DNA of 64,000 nt. It comes from Pseudomonas oryzae (GTDB lineage: Bacteria; Pseudomonadota; Gammaproteobacteria; Pseudomonadales; Pseudomonadaceae). Both the position numbers and the translations under genes were made by a program. Each line of letters opens with the position of its first letter. Position 1 is the stretch's first letter. The notes beneath the pieces are model-generated. The model saw only the letters and a list, made by a program, of their open reading frames with translations. It was not told the DNA's origin and did not search any database. The DNA is taken from NCBI RefSeq assembly GCF_900104805.1, contig NZ_LT629751.1, positions 806,001-870,000 of the forward strand. The letters are read 5' to 3'. This document shows positions 1-9,290 of the stretch, in pieces.

Positions 1-1
1 C

Positions 2-379
2 TACCAGGCCGAAGGCATCGCCCTGCTGCACGGCGACTTGTTCGCCGTGACCGTGCAGCAGGCCGCCGGCTGCCGTGGCTATTACGATCGCGCGGCGCTG
101 ATCGCGCTGCCGCCGGAGATGCGCCGGCGTTACGTCGCCCACCTGACCGCGCTGCTGCCCTCCGGCTGTGTGGGGCTGCTGGCGACCCTCGACTATCCGC
201 AGGAGCAGCGCCAGGGTCCGCCCTTCGCGGTGAGCGATGCCGAGGTGCGCGAACTGTATGGCGAGGGTTGGCTGATCGAGCTGCTCGAGGACGAGGATGT
301 GCTGGCCGAGAACGCCGGCTTCCTGGCGCTCGGGGTGAGCAGTCTGCGCGAGCGCGTCTACCGGCTGATCCGCCGCTGA
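2..379 (+). CDS. tpm: Thiopurine S-methyltransferase, C-terminal part (5' end outside window)
   Basis: The frame is open from the first bases of the window to a TGA at 377-379, giving the last 125 residues of a protein whose start lies upstream. The residues match the C-terminal half of bacterial thiopurine methyltransferases, SAM-dependent methylases of about 218 residues that in Pseudomonas methylate thiopurines and oxyanions such as selenite and tellurite. Recognisable elements are the YYDRAALIALPPEMRR segment, the hydrophobic strand GLLATLDYP and the following GPPFAVSDAEV loop. The enzyme is cytosolic. Its position upstream of htpX agrees with the P. aeruginosa order as I recall it. The family call rests on sequence resemblance only, because the N-terminal SAM-binding motif is outside the window. 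Confidence 0.82.
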   Translation, partial: YQAEGIALLHGDLFAVTVQQAAGCRGYYDRAALIALPPEMRRRYVAHLTALLPSGCVGLLATLDYPQEQRQGPPFAVSDAEVRELYGEGWLIELLEDEDVLAENAGFLALGVSSLRERVYRLIRR

Positions 380-397
380 TCCGGCAGGCCGGCCGCC

Positions 398-1045
398 TCA
401 GCTGCCCTGCAGGCGCCGCACGAAGGCGTCGGACTCGTCGATGGCGCGCTGCATGTCGCGCAGCAGCTGGTCGACGTTGCCCTGCAGGGTGCGGTATTCG
501 CCCTTGAGCGCACCGATGGCGCGGGCATTGAGGTTGTGCTTGAGGAACAGCACCTGGTCGCGCAGCACGCTGAGCACCGGCTCGATGCGCCGTTCCGCCG
601 CCTGCATGCGCTGGATCAGGTTGCGGTAGTCCTGACGGGTGCGCGCCAGCTCGCGGGCGCTGGCACTGCGCAGGCTGGCGTTGCTGTACTGCGCCAGCTC
701 GCCCTCCCATTCGTCGAACAGCGCCTCGGCCACGTCCTCCACCGCGGCGATGCGCGCCCGCACCGCCTTGGCGCTTTGCTCGCTGGCCAGGTACTCGCGG
801 TTCAGCGCATCGTAGCGGGCCTCCAGCTCGCCGCCATCGACCTGCACCACGCTGCGGTAGCGCTCGAGCGCATCTCTGAACTGCTCCTTGGCCTCCTGCT
901 GGGCGTCGCGGGCTTCCTCGACCCGGTCGACGAGGATGTCGCGCTTGTGCACACCGACCTTTTCCATGGCGGCGTAGTAGGCGCTCTGGCAGCCCGTAAG
1001 CAGGAGCAGGGCGGCGACGAACAGCAGGGATAGGGGGCGACGCAT
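398..1045 (-). CDS. DUF2959-type lipoprotein
   Basis: This is a 215-residue exported protein. The N-terminus MRRPLSLLFVAALLLLTGC is a lipoprotein signal with lipobox LTGC, so the mature protein should begin at Cys19 and be membrane anchored. The rest is almost wholly helical and charged (about residues 35-210), typical of coiled coil, and matches my memory of DUF2959. The frame is open further upstream, but the ATG at 1045 is chosen because it places the signal peptide at the N-terminus. No enzymatic motif is visible and the function is unknown. It ends 18 bases from the convergent tpm gene and lies downstream of htpX on the same strand, 100 bp away, so the two may be co-transcribed. Confidence 0.75.
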   Translation of the reverse strand: MRRPLSLLFVAALLLLTGCQSAYYAAMEKVGVHKRDILVDRVEEARDAQQEAKEQFRDALERYRSVVQVDGGELEARYDALNREYLASEQSAKAVRARIAAVEDVAEALFDEWEGELAQYSNASLRSASARELARTRQDYRNLIQRMQAAERRIEPVLSVLRDQVLFLKHNLNARAIGALKGEYRTLQGNVDQLLRDMQRAIDESDAFVRRLQGS

Positions 1046-1145
1046 CGGGGAATCTCGCTGACGGATGACGGCGCCATGGTAGCGAGCGGACAAAAAAAGG
1101 GCGACTCGCGTCGCCCCCAGTGTGAAGCCTTGCTGCAAACGAGGA

Positions 1146-2021
1146 TCAGCGGCCGCGCTGCATCAGCGCCTCGATGCGGTCCTCGAGCGGCGGGTGGCTC
1201 ATCAGCAGGCCGGCCAGGCCGTGCTTGAGGCCGCCGTTGATGCCGAAGGCGGTCATGCTGTCGGGCATCTGTACCGGCACACCCTGCTCGGCGCGCAGGC
1301 GCTGCAGGGCGCTGATCATCGCGCCGGTGCCGGCCAGGCTGGCGCCGGCCTCGTCGGCGCGGTATTCGCGGCGACGGGAGAACCACATGACGATGATGCT
1401 GGCCAGGATGCCGAGCACCAGTTCGGCGAAGATGGTCGCCACGAAGTAGCCGATGCCATTGCCTTCCTCGTTCTTCAGCACCACCTTGTCGACGAAGGTG
1501 CCGAAGATGCGCGCGAAGAACATCACGAAGGTGTTCACCACGCCCTGGATCAGGCTCAGGGTCACCATGTCGCCGTTGGCCACGTGGCCGATCTCGTGGG
1601 CCAGCACCGCGCGCACCTCATCCGGGGAGAAGCGCTCGAGCAGGCCCTGGCTGACCGCCACCAGGGCGTCGTTGCGGTTCCAGCCGGTGGCGAAGGCGTT
1701 GGCCTCGTAGGCCGGGAAGATGCCCACCTCGGGCATCTTGATGCCGGCCTCGCGCGACAGCTGTTCGACGGTCTGCAGCAGCCACTGCTCGTGGCGGGTA
1801 CGCGGCTGGCTGATGATCTCGGTGCCGGTGCTCATCTTCGCCATCCACTTGGAGATGAACAGCGAGACCAGCGAGCCGGCGAAGCCGAAGATGGCGCAGT
1901 AGATCAGCAGGCTGCCGTAGTTCTGGCCGGTGAAGCGATCCACCCCGAGCAGCTTGAGGGTGATGCTGGCAATGACCAGCACGGCCAGGTTGGTGGCCAG
2001 GAACAGCAGAATACGCATCAT
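1146..2021 (-). CDS. htpX: Membrane-bound zinc metalloprotease HtpX
   Basis: This 291-residue inner-membrane protease of the M48 family takes part in quality control of membrane proteins together with FtsH. Two N-terminal membrane segments (about residues 4-24 and 34-54) precede the zinc site HEIGH near residue 142. Two further hydrophobic segments (about 160-180 and 195-215) frame the region, and the third zinc ligand lies in the [11 protein letters not shown] segment. Length and motif order match E. coli HtpX (293 residues). The start is the first of two consecutive ATGs, behind an AAGGAG ribosome site at about 2034-2039. A sigma-32-like promoter lies upstream, fitting the known heat-shock control of this gene. 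Very secure call. Confidence 0.96.
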   Translation of the reverse strand: MMRILLFLATNLAVLVIASITLKLLGVDRFTGQNYGSLLIYCAIFGFAGSLVSLFISKWMAKMSTGTEIISQPRTRHEQWLLQTVEQLSREAGIKMPEVGIFPAYEANAFATGWNRNDALVAVSQGLLERFSPDEVRAVLAHEIGHVANGDMVTLSLIQGVVNTFVMFFARIFGTFVDKVVLKNEEGNGIGYFVATIFAELVLGILASIIVMWFSRRREYRADEAGASLAGTGAMISALQRLRAEQGVPVQMPDSMTAFGINGGLKHGLAGLLMSHPPLEDRIEALMQRGR

Positions 2022-2067
2022 GATGAAACCGTCTCCTTGCGGCAGAGTCGCGATGAGTCTGAGCGGC

Positions 2068-2097
2068 TATATAAGGGAGCCCCGGGGGCAATTCAAT
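2068..2097 (-). promoter_or_regulatory. Candidate sigma-32 (heat-shock) promoter of htpX
   Basis: Read on the minus strand, ATTGAAT (2091-2097) and CCCTTATATA (2068-2077) are separated by 13 bp, 47 bp upstream of the htpX start. The heat-shock consensus is CTTGAA, a 13-17 bp spacer and CCCCAT-T. The -35 part fits well and the -10 part only partly. E. coli htpX is a known sigma-32 target. The match is by eye. Confidence 0.4.
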
Positions 2098-2109
2098 CGC
2101 GGCGCTATT

Positions 2110-2562
2110 TCAAACTGTGTCGCTCCGGCCGCTCTGGCTCGGGGCGAACAGCAGGCGAGCGAGGCGGGCGAGCTGTTCGTCGTCGCCCTGCTCGATGGCG
2201 TCGTGCAACTGGCGAGCCAGGGTGCAGCGAATACGCAGCTGGTCGGGGGGGAGGCCGGCGGCCTCGAGGGCGTGGTCGGCGATCCGTGTGGTCAGGCGCA
2301 GGAAGCCCTTTTCCGTGAGCACCGCCTGGTCGATGGCCTCGTACTGCAGCAGGCCGTCGTGACGCAGATAGCCTTCCTCGCCGAGCCACAGCAGGGTGCC
2401 GAGGCAGCTCTGGTGGCGGGGGGTAGGCAGACCGTACTGGTCGAGTTCCTGGAAGCCGATCAGCTCGTCGACGTACAGCGGGGCCTTGCGCGGAAACACG
2501 CGGTAAAGAATCAGCAGGGCGCGGCTGGCGTCCTGGTAGAAGTGGTCGATCTGCAGATCCAT
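2110..2562 (-). CDS. Conserved hypothetical protein
   Basis: This 150-residue soluble protein starts MDLQIDHFYQDASRALL. An in-frame ATG seven codons upstream (2583) is also possible. I do not recognise a named domain. The sequence is mainly alpha-helical, with a winged-helix-like feel in the middle (GTLLWLGEEGYLRHDG, then ALTEKGFLRLT-like text at residues 80-95), and an acidic, leucine-rich C-terminus. It has no signal peptide or membrane segment. It lies 49 bp downstream of the aminotransferase gene on the same strand and upstream of htpX, so it is probably in an operon with the aminotransferase. Codon use matches its neighbours, and it looks like a conserved Pseudomonas gene of unknown role. 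Confidence 0.65.
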   Translation of the reverse strand: MDLQIDHFYQDASRALLILYRVFPRKAPLYVDELIGFQELDQYGLPTPRHQSCLGTLLWLGEEGYLRHDGLLQYEAIDQAVLTEKGFLRLTTRIADHALEAAGLPPDQLRIRCTLARQLHDAIEQGDDEQLARLARLLFAPSQSGRSDTV

Positions 2563-2611
2563 GCTGGGACTCGCGCCGGCCACCCGCGAGCGAGTGGCCG
2601 GCCGGCAGGTG

Positions 2612-3823
2612 TTACTGACGATAGCCCTTGAGGAAGTTGCCGATGCGGCCGATGGCCTGCTCGAGGTCGTCGACCCGCGGCAGGGTGACCACGCGGAAGT
2701 GATCCGGCCACGGCCAGTTGAAGGCGGTGCCCTGGACGATCAGCAGCTTCTCGGAGAGCAGCAGGTCGAGGACGAACTTCTCGTCGTTGTGGATCGGGCA
2801 GACCTTCGGGTCGATCTTCGGGAAGGCGTAGAGTGCGCCCATCGGCTTGACACAGCTGACCCCGGGAATGTCGTTGAGCAGTTCCCAGGCGCGGTTGCGC
2901 TGCTCGAGCAGGCGGCCGCCCGGCAGGACCAGGTCGTTGATGCTCTGGTAGCCGCCCAGCGCGGTCTGGATGGCGTGCTGCGCCGGCACGTTGGCGCACA
3001 GGCGCATGTTGGCGAGGATGTCGAGACCCTCGATGTAGCTCTGCGCCTTGTGCTTGGGGCCGGAGATGATCACCCAGCCGGAGCGGAAGCCGGCCACGCG
3101 ATAGGACTTGGACAGGCCGTTGAAGGTCAGGCACAGCACATCCGGGGCCAGCGAGGCGGTGGAGATGTGCTCGGCGCCGTCGTAGAGGATCTTGTCGTAG
3201 ATCTCGTCGGAGAAGATCACCAGGTTGTGCTGGCGGGCGACCTCGACGATCTGCTCCAGCACTTCCTTCGGATACACCGCACCGGTCGGGTTGTTCGGGT
3301 TGATCAGCAGGATGGCCCGGGTATTGCTGGAGATCTTGGACTTGATGTCGTCGATGTCCGGATACCAGTTCGACTGCTCGTCGCACAGGTAGTGCACCGC
3401 CTTGCCGCCGGCCAGGCTGGTGGCGGCAGTCCACAGCGGGTAGTCCGGCGCCGGGATCAGCACCTCGTCACCGTTGTTGAGCAGGGCCTGCAGGGCCATG
3501 ACGATCAGCTCGGACACGCCGTTGCCGAGGTAGATGTCCTCGATGGTGACGCCTTCGATGTTCTTCTGCTGGCAGTACTGCATCACCGCCTTGCGCGCGC
3601 TGAACAGGCCCTTGGAGTCGCTGTAGCCCTGGGAGATCGGCAGGTTGCGGATCACGTCCTGGAGGATTTCCTCCGGTGCTTCGAAGCCGAACGGCGCGGG
3701 GTTGCCGATGTTCAGCTTGAGGATGCGATGGCCTTCCTCTTCGAGGCGCTTGGCGTGCTTGAGTACCGGCCCGCGGATGTCGTAGCAGACGTTGGCGAGC
3801 TTGTTGGATTTGCTGACCTGCAT
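2612..3823 (-). CDS. alaA: AlaA-type aminotransferase (glutamate-pyruvate), PLP-dependent
   Basis: This 403-residue fold-type I aminotransferase is equal in length to E. coli AlaA (405), which makes L-alanine from pyruvate and glutamate in the cytoplasm. Visible motifs are NPNNPTGAVYP near residue 175 (substrate and PLP Asn), SDEIYDK near 210 (PLP Asp), the Schiff-base lysine in NGLSKSYRVAGFR near 240, and the C-terminal Arg in WPDHFRVVTLP that binds the substrate carboxylate. The start MQVSKSNKLANVCYDIRGP is the family's usual N-terminus. It is followed by the hypothetical gene at 2110-2562 on the same strand and is divergent from msrB. The general class is certain; the AlaA subtype rests on the N-terminal and NPTG-region resemblance. 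Confidence 0.9.
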   Translation of the reverse strand: MQVSKSNKLANVCYDIRGPVLKHAKRLEEEGHRILKLNIGNPAPFGFEAPEEILQDVIRNLPISQGYSDSKGLFSARKAVMQYCQQKNIEGVTIEDIYLGNGVSELIVMALQALLNNGDEVLIPAPDYPLWTAATSLAGGKAVHYLCDEQSNWYPDIDDIKSKISSNTRAILLINPNNPTGAVYPKEVLEQIVEVARQHNLVIFSDEIYDKILYDGAEHISTASLAPDVLCLTFNGLSKSYRVAGFRSGWVIISGPKHKAQSYIEGLDILANMRLCANVPAQHAIQTALGGYQSINDLVLPGGRLLEQRNRAWELLNDIPGVSCVKPMGALYAFPKIDPKVCPIHNDEKFVLDLLLSEKLLIVQGTAFNWPWPDHFRVVTLPRVDDLEQAIGRIGNFLKGYRQ

Positions 3824-3999
3824 GAGGGGACCCCGATCTAACCGAACCAGCGCCCGCCCCTGGGCTGGCGCAAATCGTCCGGTGGGGCGGCTTGGCAGGC
3901 GCGAAGGCGGGTGACAGACTGAAAGCCACGCATCATACGACTGCCCCGGGCCCGGTGAAAGGGAAGGGGCGGGCTTTTTTCCACGCCGAGGTGAATTAC

Positions 4000-4407
4000 A
4001 TGGAGAAGGTCGAGAAACCGCTCGAAGAGTGGCGCGAAGAGCTGTCGGAAAGCCAGTTCCACGTCTGTCGCCTGAAGGGCACCGAGCGGGCCTTCACCGG
4101 CGAGTACTACCACTGCACCACGCCGGGCACCTACCACTGCGCCTGCTGCGATGCGCCGCTGTTCGACTCGGATGCCAAGTACGACTCCGGCAGCGGTTGG
4201 CCGAGCTACTTCCAGCCGGTCTCCGCCGAGGCCCTGCGCCGGGTGGAGGACTTCAGTCACGGCATGCACCGCATCGAGGTGCTCTGCGCGCGCTGCGATG
4301 CCCATCTGGGCCATGTATTCCCCGATGGCCCGGCACCGACCGGGCTGCGCTACTGCATCAATTCGGTGGCCCTGCGCCTGAAGCCGCGAGAAGCGGGCGC
4401 GGCGTGA
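4000..4407 (+). CDS. msrB: Peptide-methionine (R)-S-oxide reductase MsrB
   Basis: This 135-residue cytosolic repair enzyme reduces the R-epimer of methionine sulfoxide. Two CxxC pairs (CACCDA near residue 48 and CARCDA near 97) form the structural zinc site. The conserved GSGWPSY near 66 and HLGHVFPDG near 103 build the active-site pocket, and the catalytic cysteine is in RYCINSVAL near residue 120. The ATG at 4000 follows a GAGGTG ribosome site at 3988-3993 with normal spacing. The longer upstream reading frame has no such support. It is divergent from alaA and convergent with the hybrid kinase gene. Full length, no anomalies. Confidence 0.97.
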   Translation: MEKVEKPLEEWREELSESQFHVCRLKGTERAFTGEYYHCTTPGTYHCACCDAPLFDSDAKYDSGSGWPSYFQPVSAEALRRVEDFSHGMHRIEVLCARCDAHLGHVFPDGPAPTGLRYCINSVALRLKPREAGAA

Positions 4408-4450
4408 GCCGGCACGCCGCTGTTCCACGCGGTGGTGCGCCGGGCTAGGG

Positions 4451-6769
4451 TCAGTCCGGCTGTCGGGGCTGTTTGGGCAGCCAGCGCTCGAGCATGGTCT
4501 CCAGCTCCTCGCGGCGCAGGGGCTTGCTCAGGTAGTCGTTCATGCCCGCCCGCTGGCAGCGCTCGCGCTCCTCGGGCAGCACGTTGGCCGTCAGGGCAAT
4601 CACCGGCAGGCCGCGCCAGCGGCTTTCGCGGCGGATCTGCCGGGTCGCCTCGTAGCCATCCATCAGCGGCAGGTTGCAGTCCATCAGCACCAGGTCGAAA
4701 TCGCGCTGGTGGAGCATCTTCAGCGCCTCCTCGCCGTGCCGGGCGATCGCCACGCCCAAGCCCAGCCGGCCGAGCAGGCCCTTGACCACCAGCTGGTTCA
4801 CCGGGTTGTCCTCGACCAGCAGGATGCGCGGCGCGCTGCGGGGTGGTGGCAGCTGGCCATCATGAGGCGTCGTGCCAGCGCCGAGGTGGCGTTGCAGGGC
4901 CTGGTAGAGCGCGGCCCGCGGCAGCGGACGGGCCATCTGCTCGAGTGGCTGCAGCCGTTGCGCCTGCTCCTCTGGCAGCAGTTCGCCATAGGCGCTGACC
5001 AGCAGGATCGGTGCCGTGCTGAGCGGGCGCAGGCCGACCAGACAGTCCGGGCAGTCGGAGATCAGGATGTCCGGCGTCGAGCCGGCCAGGCCGTCGTCGG
5101 GGTCCTGCCGGCGGTAGTTCAGTCCCCAGGAAGGCAGCCAGGTTTCCAGCAGCTCGTGGAGGCCGCTGCGCCGTGAACAGAGGGCCAGCACCCTGCCATG
5201 CAGGGGCGGCAGCGCGGTGGCGCTGGCGTGGGTGGCCAATGGCAGGCGCACGCTGAAGCGGCTGCCCAGGCCTGGCTGGGATTCGACCTCCAGCGTGCCG
5301 TGCATGGCTTGGCACAGGCGGCGGGTCAGGGTCAGGCCCAGGCCGGTGCCGCCGTACTGGCGGCTGATGCCGGCTTCGGCCTGGGTGAACGGCTGGAAGA
5401 TCCGCGACAGCGCTTCGCGGGCGATGCCGATGCCGGTGTCGCGCACTTCCAGGAGGATGCCGTCCGGGTTGGCGATCAGGCGCACGTCGACCCTGCCGTG
5501 GCGGGTGAACTTGAGGGCGTTGGACAGCAGGTTGCTGACGATCTGGCGCACGCGCAGCGGGTCGCCGATCACCTCGCCGGGCAGGTCGGGGGCGATCAGG
5601 CAGGTCAGCTCCACCCCGGGTGCGGCGTTCTGCGACATCAGGCTGGCGATGTCCTCGACCAGACTGGCCAGATCGAAGGGGGTCTGCTCCAGCTCGAGCT
5701 GGCCGGCCTCGAACTTCGACAGGTCGAGCACGCCATTGAGCAGCTCGACCAGCGCGCGACCGGAGTCGTGGGCGATGGTCAGTTGCTGGCGTACCGTCGC
5801 GGGCAGCGGGTTGTCCAGCGCCAGGCCGAGCATGCCGAGCAGGCCGTTGAGCGGAGTGCGGATCTCGTGGCTCATGCTGGCGAGGAACTGGCTGCGGGCC
5901 TGGGCCATGGCCAGGGTGGTGTGCTGCGCCTGCTGCAGTTCGCGGTTGGCATCGAGCAGCTCGCGGTTGGCGTTTTCCAGCTCGCGGGTGCGCAGGCGCA
6001 CGCGCTCCTCCAGCTCACCCAGCGAGCGGGTCAGGCGCTCCTCGGCGGCCCGGCGCTGGGCGATCTCCGTGTCGAGCAGTGCCAGCTGGCGGTTGCTGAC
6101 ATCCACCAGCAGGCCGATTTCGTCACGCTGGTGGCCGGTGGGATGGGGCAGCGGCGGCTGTTCGGTCTGCAGCGGGTTGCGCTGGCGAATGGCCTCGATC
6201 AGCGTGGTCAGTGGGCGGGTCACCAGCAGGTAGAACAGGCCGAGCAGGATCAGGCTGAGCAGCAGGCAGCTGACGAAGTTGACCAGCAGGGTGATGCCGA
6301 CGCGCCGCAGGAAGCGGCTGCCGTAGCTCCAGGTGTCGATCTCCAGGCGCTGCCGACCGGCCGCTGGCCGGGCGTGCTGACTCGGCAGCGCGCGTTCGAT
6401 GCTGCGGCGCTCGCCGAACAGCAGGCTGCTCAGGCGCTGACGCCAGCCATCCACCTGCGGCGGACGCGCCAGGCTGGCCAGCGGCTTGCCTTGGGCGTCG
6501 AGCAGTTCGGCACGCATCACCGCGGGCGACTCCAGCAGCCCCTGCATCAGCTCGCCGGCCAGCGCCCGGTCGGCGTTGTGCAGTGCGCGCTGGGCGGGGG
6601 CTTGGGTGATTTCCAGCAGGGCGAGTGCATCGCGGTTGATGACCTGGTCCTCGCTGGCATAATCCAGCGTCACCTGAATCAGGCTGAACAGCGCGCCCAG
6701 GGCGAACGCCACCACGACGGTCAGGCTGGCCTGCCGGAAGGAAAGTCGTTGCTTGAGCGGGATGTCCAT
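4451..6769 (-). CDS. sagS: Hybrid sensor histidine kinase, SagS-like
   Basis: This 772-residue inner-membrane hybrid kinase has a first membrane helix at about 14-35, a periplasmic sensor of about 115 residues, a second helix at about 158-182, then a HAMP-like segment and coiled coil. The phospho-acceptor histidine is in MSHEIRTPLNG near 299. The ATP-binding domain follows, with NALKFT, DTGIGI and GGTGLGLT boxes. A degenerate receiver-like region (about 530-620) precedes the C-terminal receiver, with phospho-Asp in VLMDCNLPLMDG and Lys in YLSKP. In P. aeruginosa SagS (PA2824, about 786 residues) acts through HptB and BfiS on the switch to biofilm life. The symbol rests on architecture and on the position near msrB; another hybrid kinase of this class cannot be excluded. 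Confidence 0.72.
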   Translation of the reverse strand: MDIPLKQRLSFRQASLTVVVAFALGALFSLIQVTLDYASEDQVINRDALALLEITQAPAQRALHNADRALAGELMQGLLESPAVMRAELLDAQGKPLASLARPPQVDGWRQRLSSLLFGERRSIERALPSQHARPAAGRQRLEIDTWSYGSRFLRRVGITLLVNFVSCLLLSLILLGLFYLLVTRPLTTLIEAIRQRNPLQTEQPPLPHPTGHQRDEIGLLVDVSNRQLALLDTEIAQRRAAEERLTRSLGELEERVRLRTRELENANRELLDANRELQQAQHTTLAMAQARSQFLASMSHEIRTPLNGLLGMLGLALDNPLPATVRQQLTIAHDSGRALVELLNGVLDLSKFEAGQLELEQTPFDLASLVEDIASLMSQNAAPGVELTCLIAPDLPGEVIGDPLRVRQIVSNLLSNALKFTRHGRVDVRLIANPDGILLEVRDTGIGIAREALSRIFQPFTQAEAGISRQYGGTGLGLTLTRRLCQAMHGTLEVESQPGLGSRFSVRLPLATHASATALPPLHGRVLALCSRRSGLHELLETWLPSWGLNYRRQDPDDGLAGSTPDILISDCPDCLVGLRPLSTAPILLVSAYGELLPEEQAQRLQPLEQMARPLPRAALYQALQRHLGAGTTPHDGQLPPPRSAPRILLVEDNPVNQLVVKGLLGRLGLGVAIARHGEEALKMLHQRDFDLVLMDCNLPLMDGYEATRQIRRESRWRGLPVIALTANVLPEERERCQRAGMNDYLSKPLRREELETMLERWLPKQPRQPD

Positions 6770-6879
6770 GATGGGCGAGGCGCCACTGCGGTCCGATTTG
6801 CGGTGCGGCTGGCAAGCATAGCCGAACTACCATTGCACCCGGCGCTGCGGGTGTCTCAGTTCATTGCAGGGAGTATTGC

Positions 6880-7764
6880 GTGGAAAATCGACTGCAGCAG
6901 TTTCTGGAGCGCGTCGAGCAGGTGCTCGATCGCGTGCAGCCGTTGTTGCCTGACCCGCCACAGGTCATCGACTGGAGTGCCTGCCTGGCGGCGCGCTGGC
7001 AGCGCCAGGGGCGGCATGGCGCCCTGCGTCCGTTGCAGGTGCGGCTCGATCTGCATCTGCATGACCTGCTCGGGGTCGACCGCCAGCGCGAGCTGCTGGG
7101 GGGCAATACCCGCCAGTTCGTCGCCGGCCTGCCGGCCAACCATGCGCTGCTGTGGGGAGCGCGTGGCACCGGCAAGTCGTCGCTGGTGCGGGCGCTGCTG
7201 GCCGAGCATGCCGAGGACGGCCTGCGCCTGATCGAGATCGAGCGCGACGACCTGGCCGACCTGCCGCGGGTCGTCGAACAGTTGACCGGCCTGCCGCAGC
7301 GTTTCGTGCTGTTCTGCGACGACCTGTCCTTCGAGTCCGGCGAGGCCGACTACCGGGTGCTGAAGAGCGTGCTGGACGGCTCCCTGGAGCAGGCGCCGGA
7401 CAATGTGCTGCTGTATGCCACCTCCAATCGCCGTCATCTGGTGCCCGAGCGGCTCAGCGACAATCTCGATGCCCGTCTGGTGGATGGCGAGGTGCATCCG
7501 TCCGAGGCGGTGGAGGACAAGGTCGCCCTGTCCGACCGCTTCGGCCTGTGGCTGTCCTTCTATCCGTTCACCCAGCCGGAGTATCTGCAGGTGGTGCAGT
7601 ACTGGATCGGCGTGCTGGCGGCGCGTGCCGGGCTGGCATGGGGCTGGGATGAGGAGCTGGAGAAGCTGGCGATCCGCTGGGCCAGCGGGCGCGGCAACCG
7701 CAACGGTCGTTGCGCCCAGCAGTTCGCCCGTCACTGGATAGGGATGCGCCTGCTCGAGGGCTGA
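6880..7764 (+). CDS. AAA-type ATPase of the DUF815 family
   Basis: This 294-residue cytosolic P-loop ATPase has Walker A GARGTGKSS near residue 93, Walker B VLFCDDLSF near 145, and a sensor-like ATSNRRH near 180. This arrangement and the C-terminal GNRNGRCAQQFARHW segment are typical of the DUF815 family (YggT/DnaA-like AAA proteins of unknown role). The start is a GTG at 6880 with an AGGGAG ribosome site at 6868-6873. It is divergent from the sagS-like gene, with about 110 bp between them that must hold both promoters. No partner gene is evident. The ATPase class is certain, the biological function unknown. Confidence 0.85.
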   Translation: MENRLQQFLERVEQVLDRVQPLLPDPPQVIDWSACLAARWQRQGRHGALRPLQVRLDLHLHDLLGVDRQRELLGGNTRQFVAGLPANHALLWGARGTGKSSLVRALLAEHAEDGLRLIEIERDDLADLPRVVEQLTGLPQRFVLFCDDLSFESGEADYRVLKSVLDGSLEQAPDNVLLYATSNRRHLVPERLSDNLDARLVDGEVHPSEAVEDKVALSDRFGLWLSFYPFTQPEYLQVVQYWIGVLAARAGLAWGWDEELEKLAIRWASGRGNRNGRCAQQFARHWIGMRLLEG

Positions 7765-7813
7765 GCCGGCGCCGGGCGTGCGGGACCGCCGGGCAAGCGG
7801 CCCCGCTGTCGGC

Positions 7814-8494
7814 TCAGGCGGTTACCTGGGCCTGGGCGCGCGCCAGCAGCTTCTCCAGCATGGTGCATTCGGCCGGCAGGATGGCGCGCACGCTGTCACG
7901 TTGGCACAGGCGCTCCTGCAGGGCAGCCAGCCCCGGCCAGCGGTTGGCGTCGAGCGATTCGCCGCCGTGCTGCATGTTGATCAGCTGGCAGGCGAACGCC
8001 AGGTCGGCTGCGCTCGGGCGGTTGCCGACGAAGTAGTCGGCGCCGTCCAGCACCTTCTCCAGATAGTCGAAGTGCTGCGGCAGCTTGTCCTTGAGGGCGC
8101 TCTGCACCGCGGCCTCGTCGCATGGCTGGCCGCGGGTGGGCTTGAGCGCGCGGTTGAAGAACACGCAGAAGGTGGCCAGCGGGGCCAGCTCGTAGTCGGC
8201 GTATTTTTCCAGCCAGCGGATGCGGGCCTTTTCCTCGGCGCTTTCGCCGTACAGGGAGGCTTTCTCCGGGAAACGCTCCTCGATGTACTGGCCGATCACG
8301 CTGGAGTCGGCCAGCGCCAGGTCGCCATGCCTGAAGCCGGGGATGCGCCCCAGCGGGCTGATGTCGTAGAACCAGTCAGGCTGTTGCAGCGGGGCGATGA
8401 TTTCCAGCTGGTAGTCGAGGCCTTTTTCGGCCAGCAGCAGACGAACCTTGCGGACGAACGGGGAGAGCGGGGCGCCGTAGAGGGTCATGCTCAT
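7814..8494 (-). CDS. Glutathione S-transferase family protein
   Basis: This 226-residue cytosolic protein has an N-terminal thioredoxin-fold domain (TLYGAPLSPFVRKVRLLL, with the catalytic Ser/Cys position at SPF). The cis-proline GRIPGF follows near residue 55 and the glutathione gamma-glutamyl binding motif ADSSVIGQYIEE near 66. An all-helical C-terminal domain carries the N-capping GNRPSAADLAFA near 160. Substrate is unknown; such proteins conjugate or isomerise electrophiles. The start at 8494 is supported by an AAGGA site upstream, with a second ATG two codons later as an alternative. It corresponds by position to the GST near PA2813 of P. aeruginosa as I recall. Confidence 0.88.
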   Translation of the reverse strand: MSMTLYGAPLSPFVRKVRLLLAEKGLDYQLEIIAPLQQPDWFYDISPLGRIPGFRHGDLALADSSVIGQYIEERFPEKASLYGESAEEKARIRWLEKYADYELAPLATFCVFFNRALKPTRGQPCDEAAVQSALKDKLPQHFDYLEKVLDGADYFVGNRPSAADLAFACQLINMQHGGESLDANRWPGLAALQERLCQRDSVRAILPAECTMLEKLLARAQAQVTA

Positions 8495-8623
8495 GAAGAC
8501 TGATCCTTGATGCAGGGTTGGGGAAGGGGTGTTTATAGCACGTGAACGACGTTCGTCAGGGGCTCGGTCGGGGGTCGCCAATTGATCGCAAGCCTTTGAT
8601 TTGAAAAAAATTTCAAAAGGGGG

Positions 8624-8652
8624 TTGACGCCTTGGTGGTCGCTTCCTAGAAT
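8624..8652 (+). promoter_or_regulatory. Sigma-70 promoter of the tRNA cluster
   Basis: TTGACG (8624-8629) and TAGAAT (8647-8652) are spaced by exactly 17 bp, followed by a GC-rich discriminator (GCGCGCAC), the hallmark of stringently controlled stable-RNA promoters. Immediately upstream is an A/T-rich tract (8598-8617) that could act as an UP element. It lies about 107 bp before the tRNA-Glu. Confidence 0.8.
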
Positions 8653-8758
8653 GCGCGCACTTCCGATGCGAAGCACGAATCGAAGCGAAAGCAAGATAAG
8701 AGCTTGGTGAGGAAGTTGGAAAATGTGGCAGTCAAAGCTGTTATAAGTTCCAGGCCGC

Positions 8759-8834
8759 GTCCCCTTCGTCTAGTGGCCTAGGACACCGCCCTTTCACGGC
8801 GGTAACAGGGGTTCGAGTCCCCTAGGGGACGCCA
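8759..8834 (+). tRNA. tRNA-Glu (anticodon TTC)
   Basis: This 76-nt cloverleaf has acceptor stem GTCCCCT pairing with AGGGGAC, anticodon TTC at 8793-8795 in the loop CTTTCAC, a T-loop GTTCGAG, and an encoded GCCA end (discriminator G plus CCA). It is first in a four-tRNA transcription unit. Confidence 0.97.
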
Positions 8835-8839
8835 CTAAA

Positions 8840-8915
<76 letters not shown>

Positions 8916-9002
8916 ATTTACAGCGCAGCGCGATAGCGATGCGTTTCTTCCGAAAGAACTTCGGGGGAGAATCAGGCGCAAGCCTGAGCGCCGAAAGGCA
9001 AT

Positions 9003-9078
<76 letters not shown>

Positions 9079-9124
9079 GATTCGGTTTCAGTCAGTGCAT
9101 GGTGGCTGGAGCATAGCAAGACAT

Positions 9125-9200
<76 letters not shown>

Positions 9201-9207
9201 AACAGAA

Positions 9208-9238
9208 AAGACGCCACCTTCGGGTGGCGTCTTTTTTT
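9208..9238 (+). terminator. Rho-independent terminator after the tRNA cluster
   Basis: The stem GACGCCACC (9210-9218) pairs with GGTGGCGTC (9223-9231) around a stable TTCG tetraloop, followed by seven T (9232-9238). Confidence 0.92.
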
Positions 9239-9290
9239 GTGCTTTTTCTGTGCGGTGAAGGCCTCCCTGCAAGGGGGAGGCCGCTCCGCT

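Noticed and set aside
1122-2318. Plus-strand open frame of about 400 codons over htpX
   Set aside because: It is the antisense shadow of htpX and the adjacent gene, typical of high-GC DNA. The same applies to the very long minus frame over the P450 region (25638-28544).
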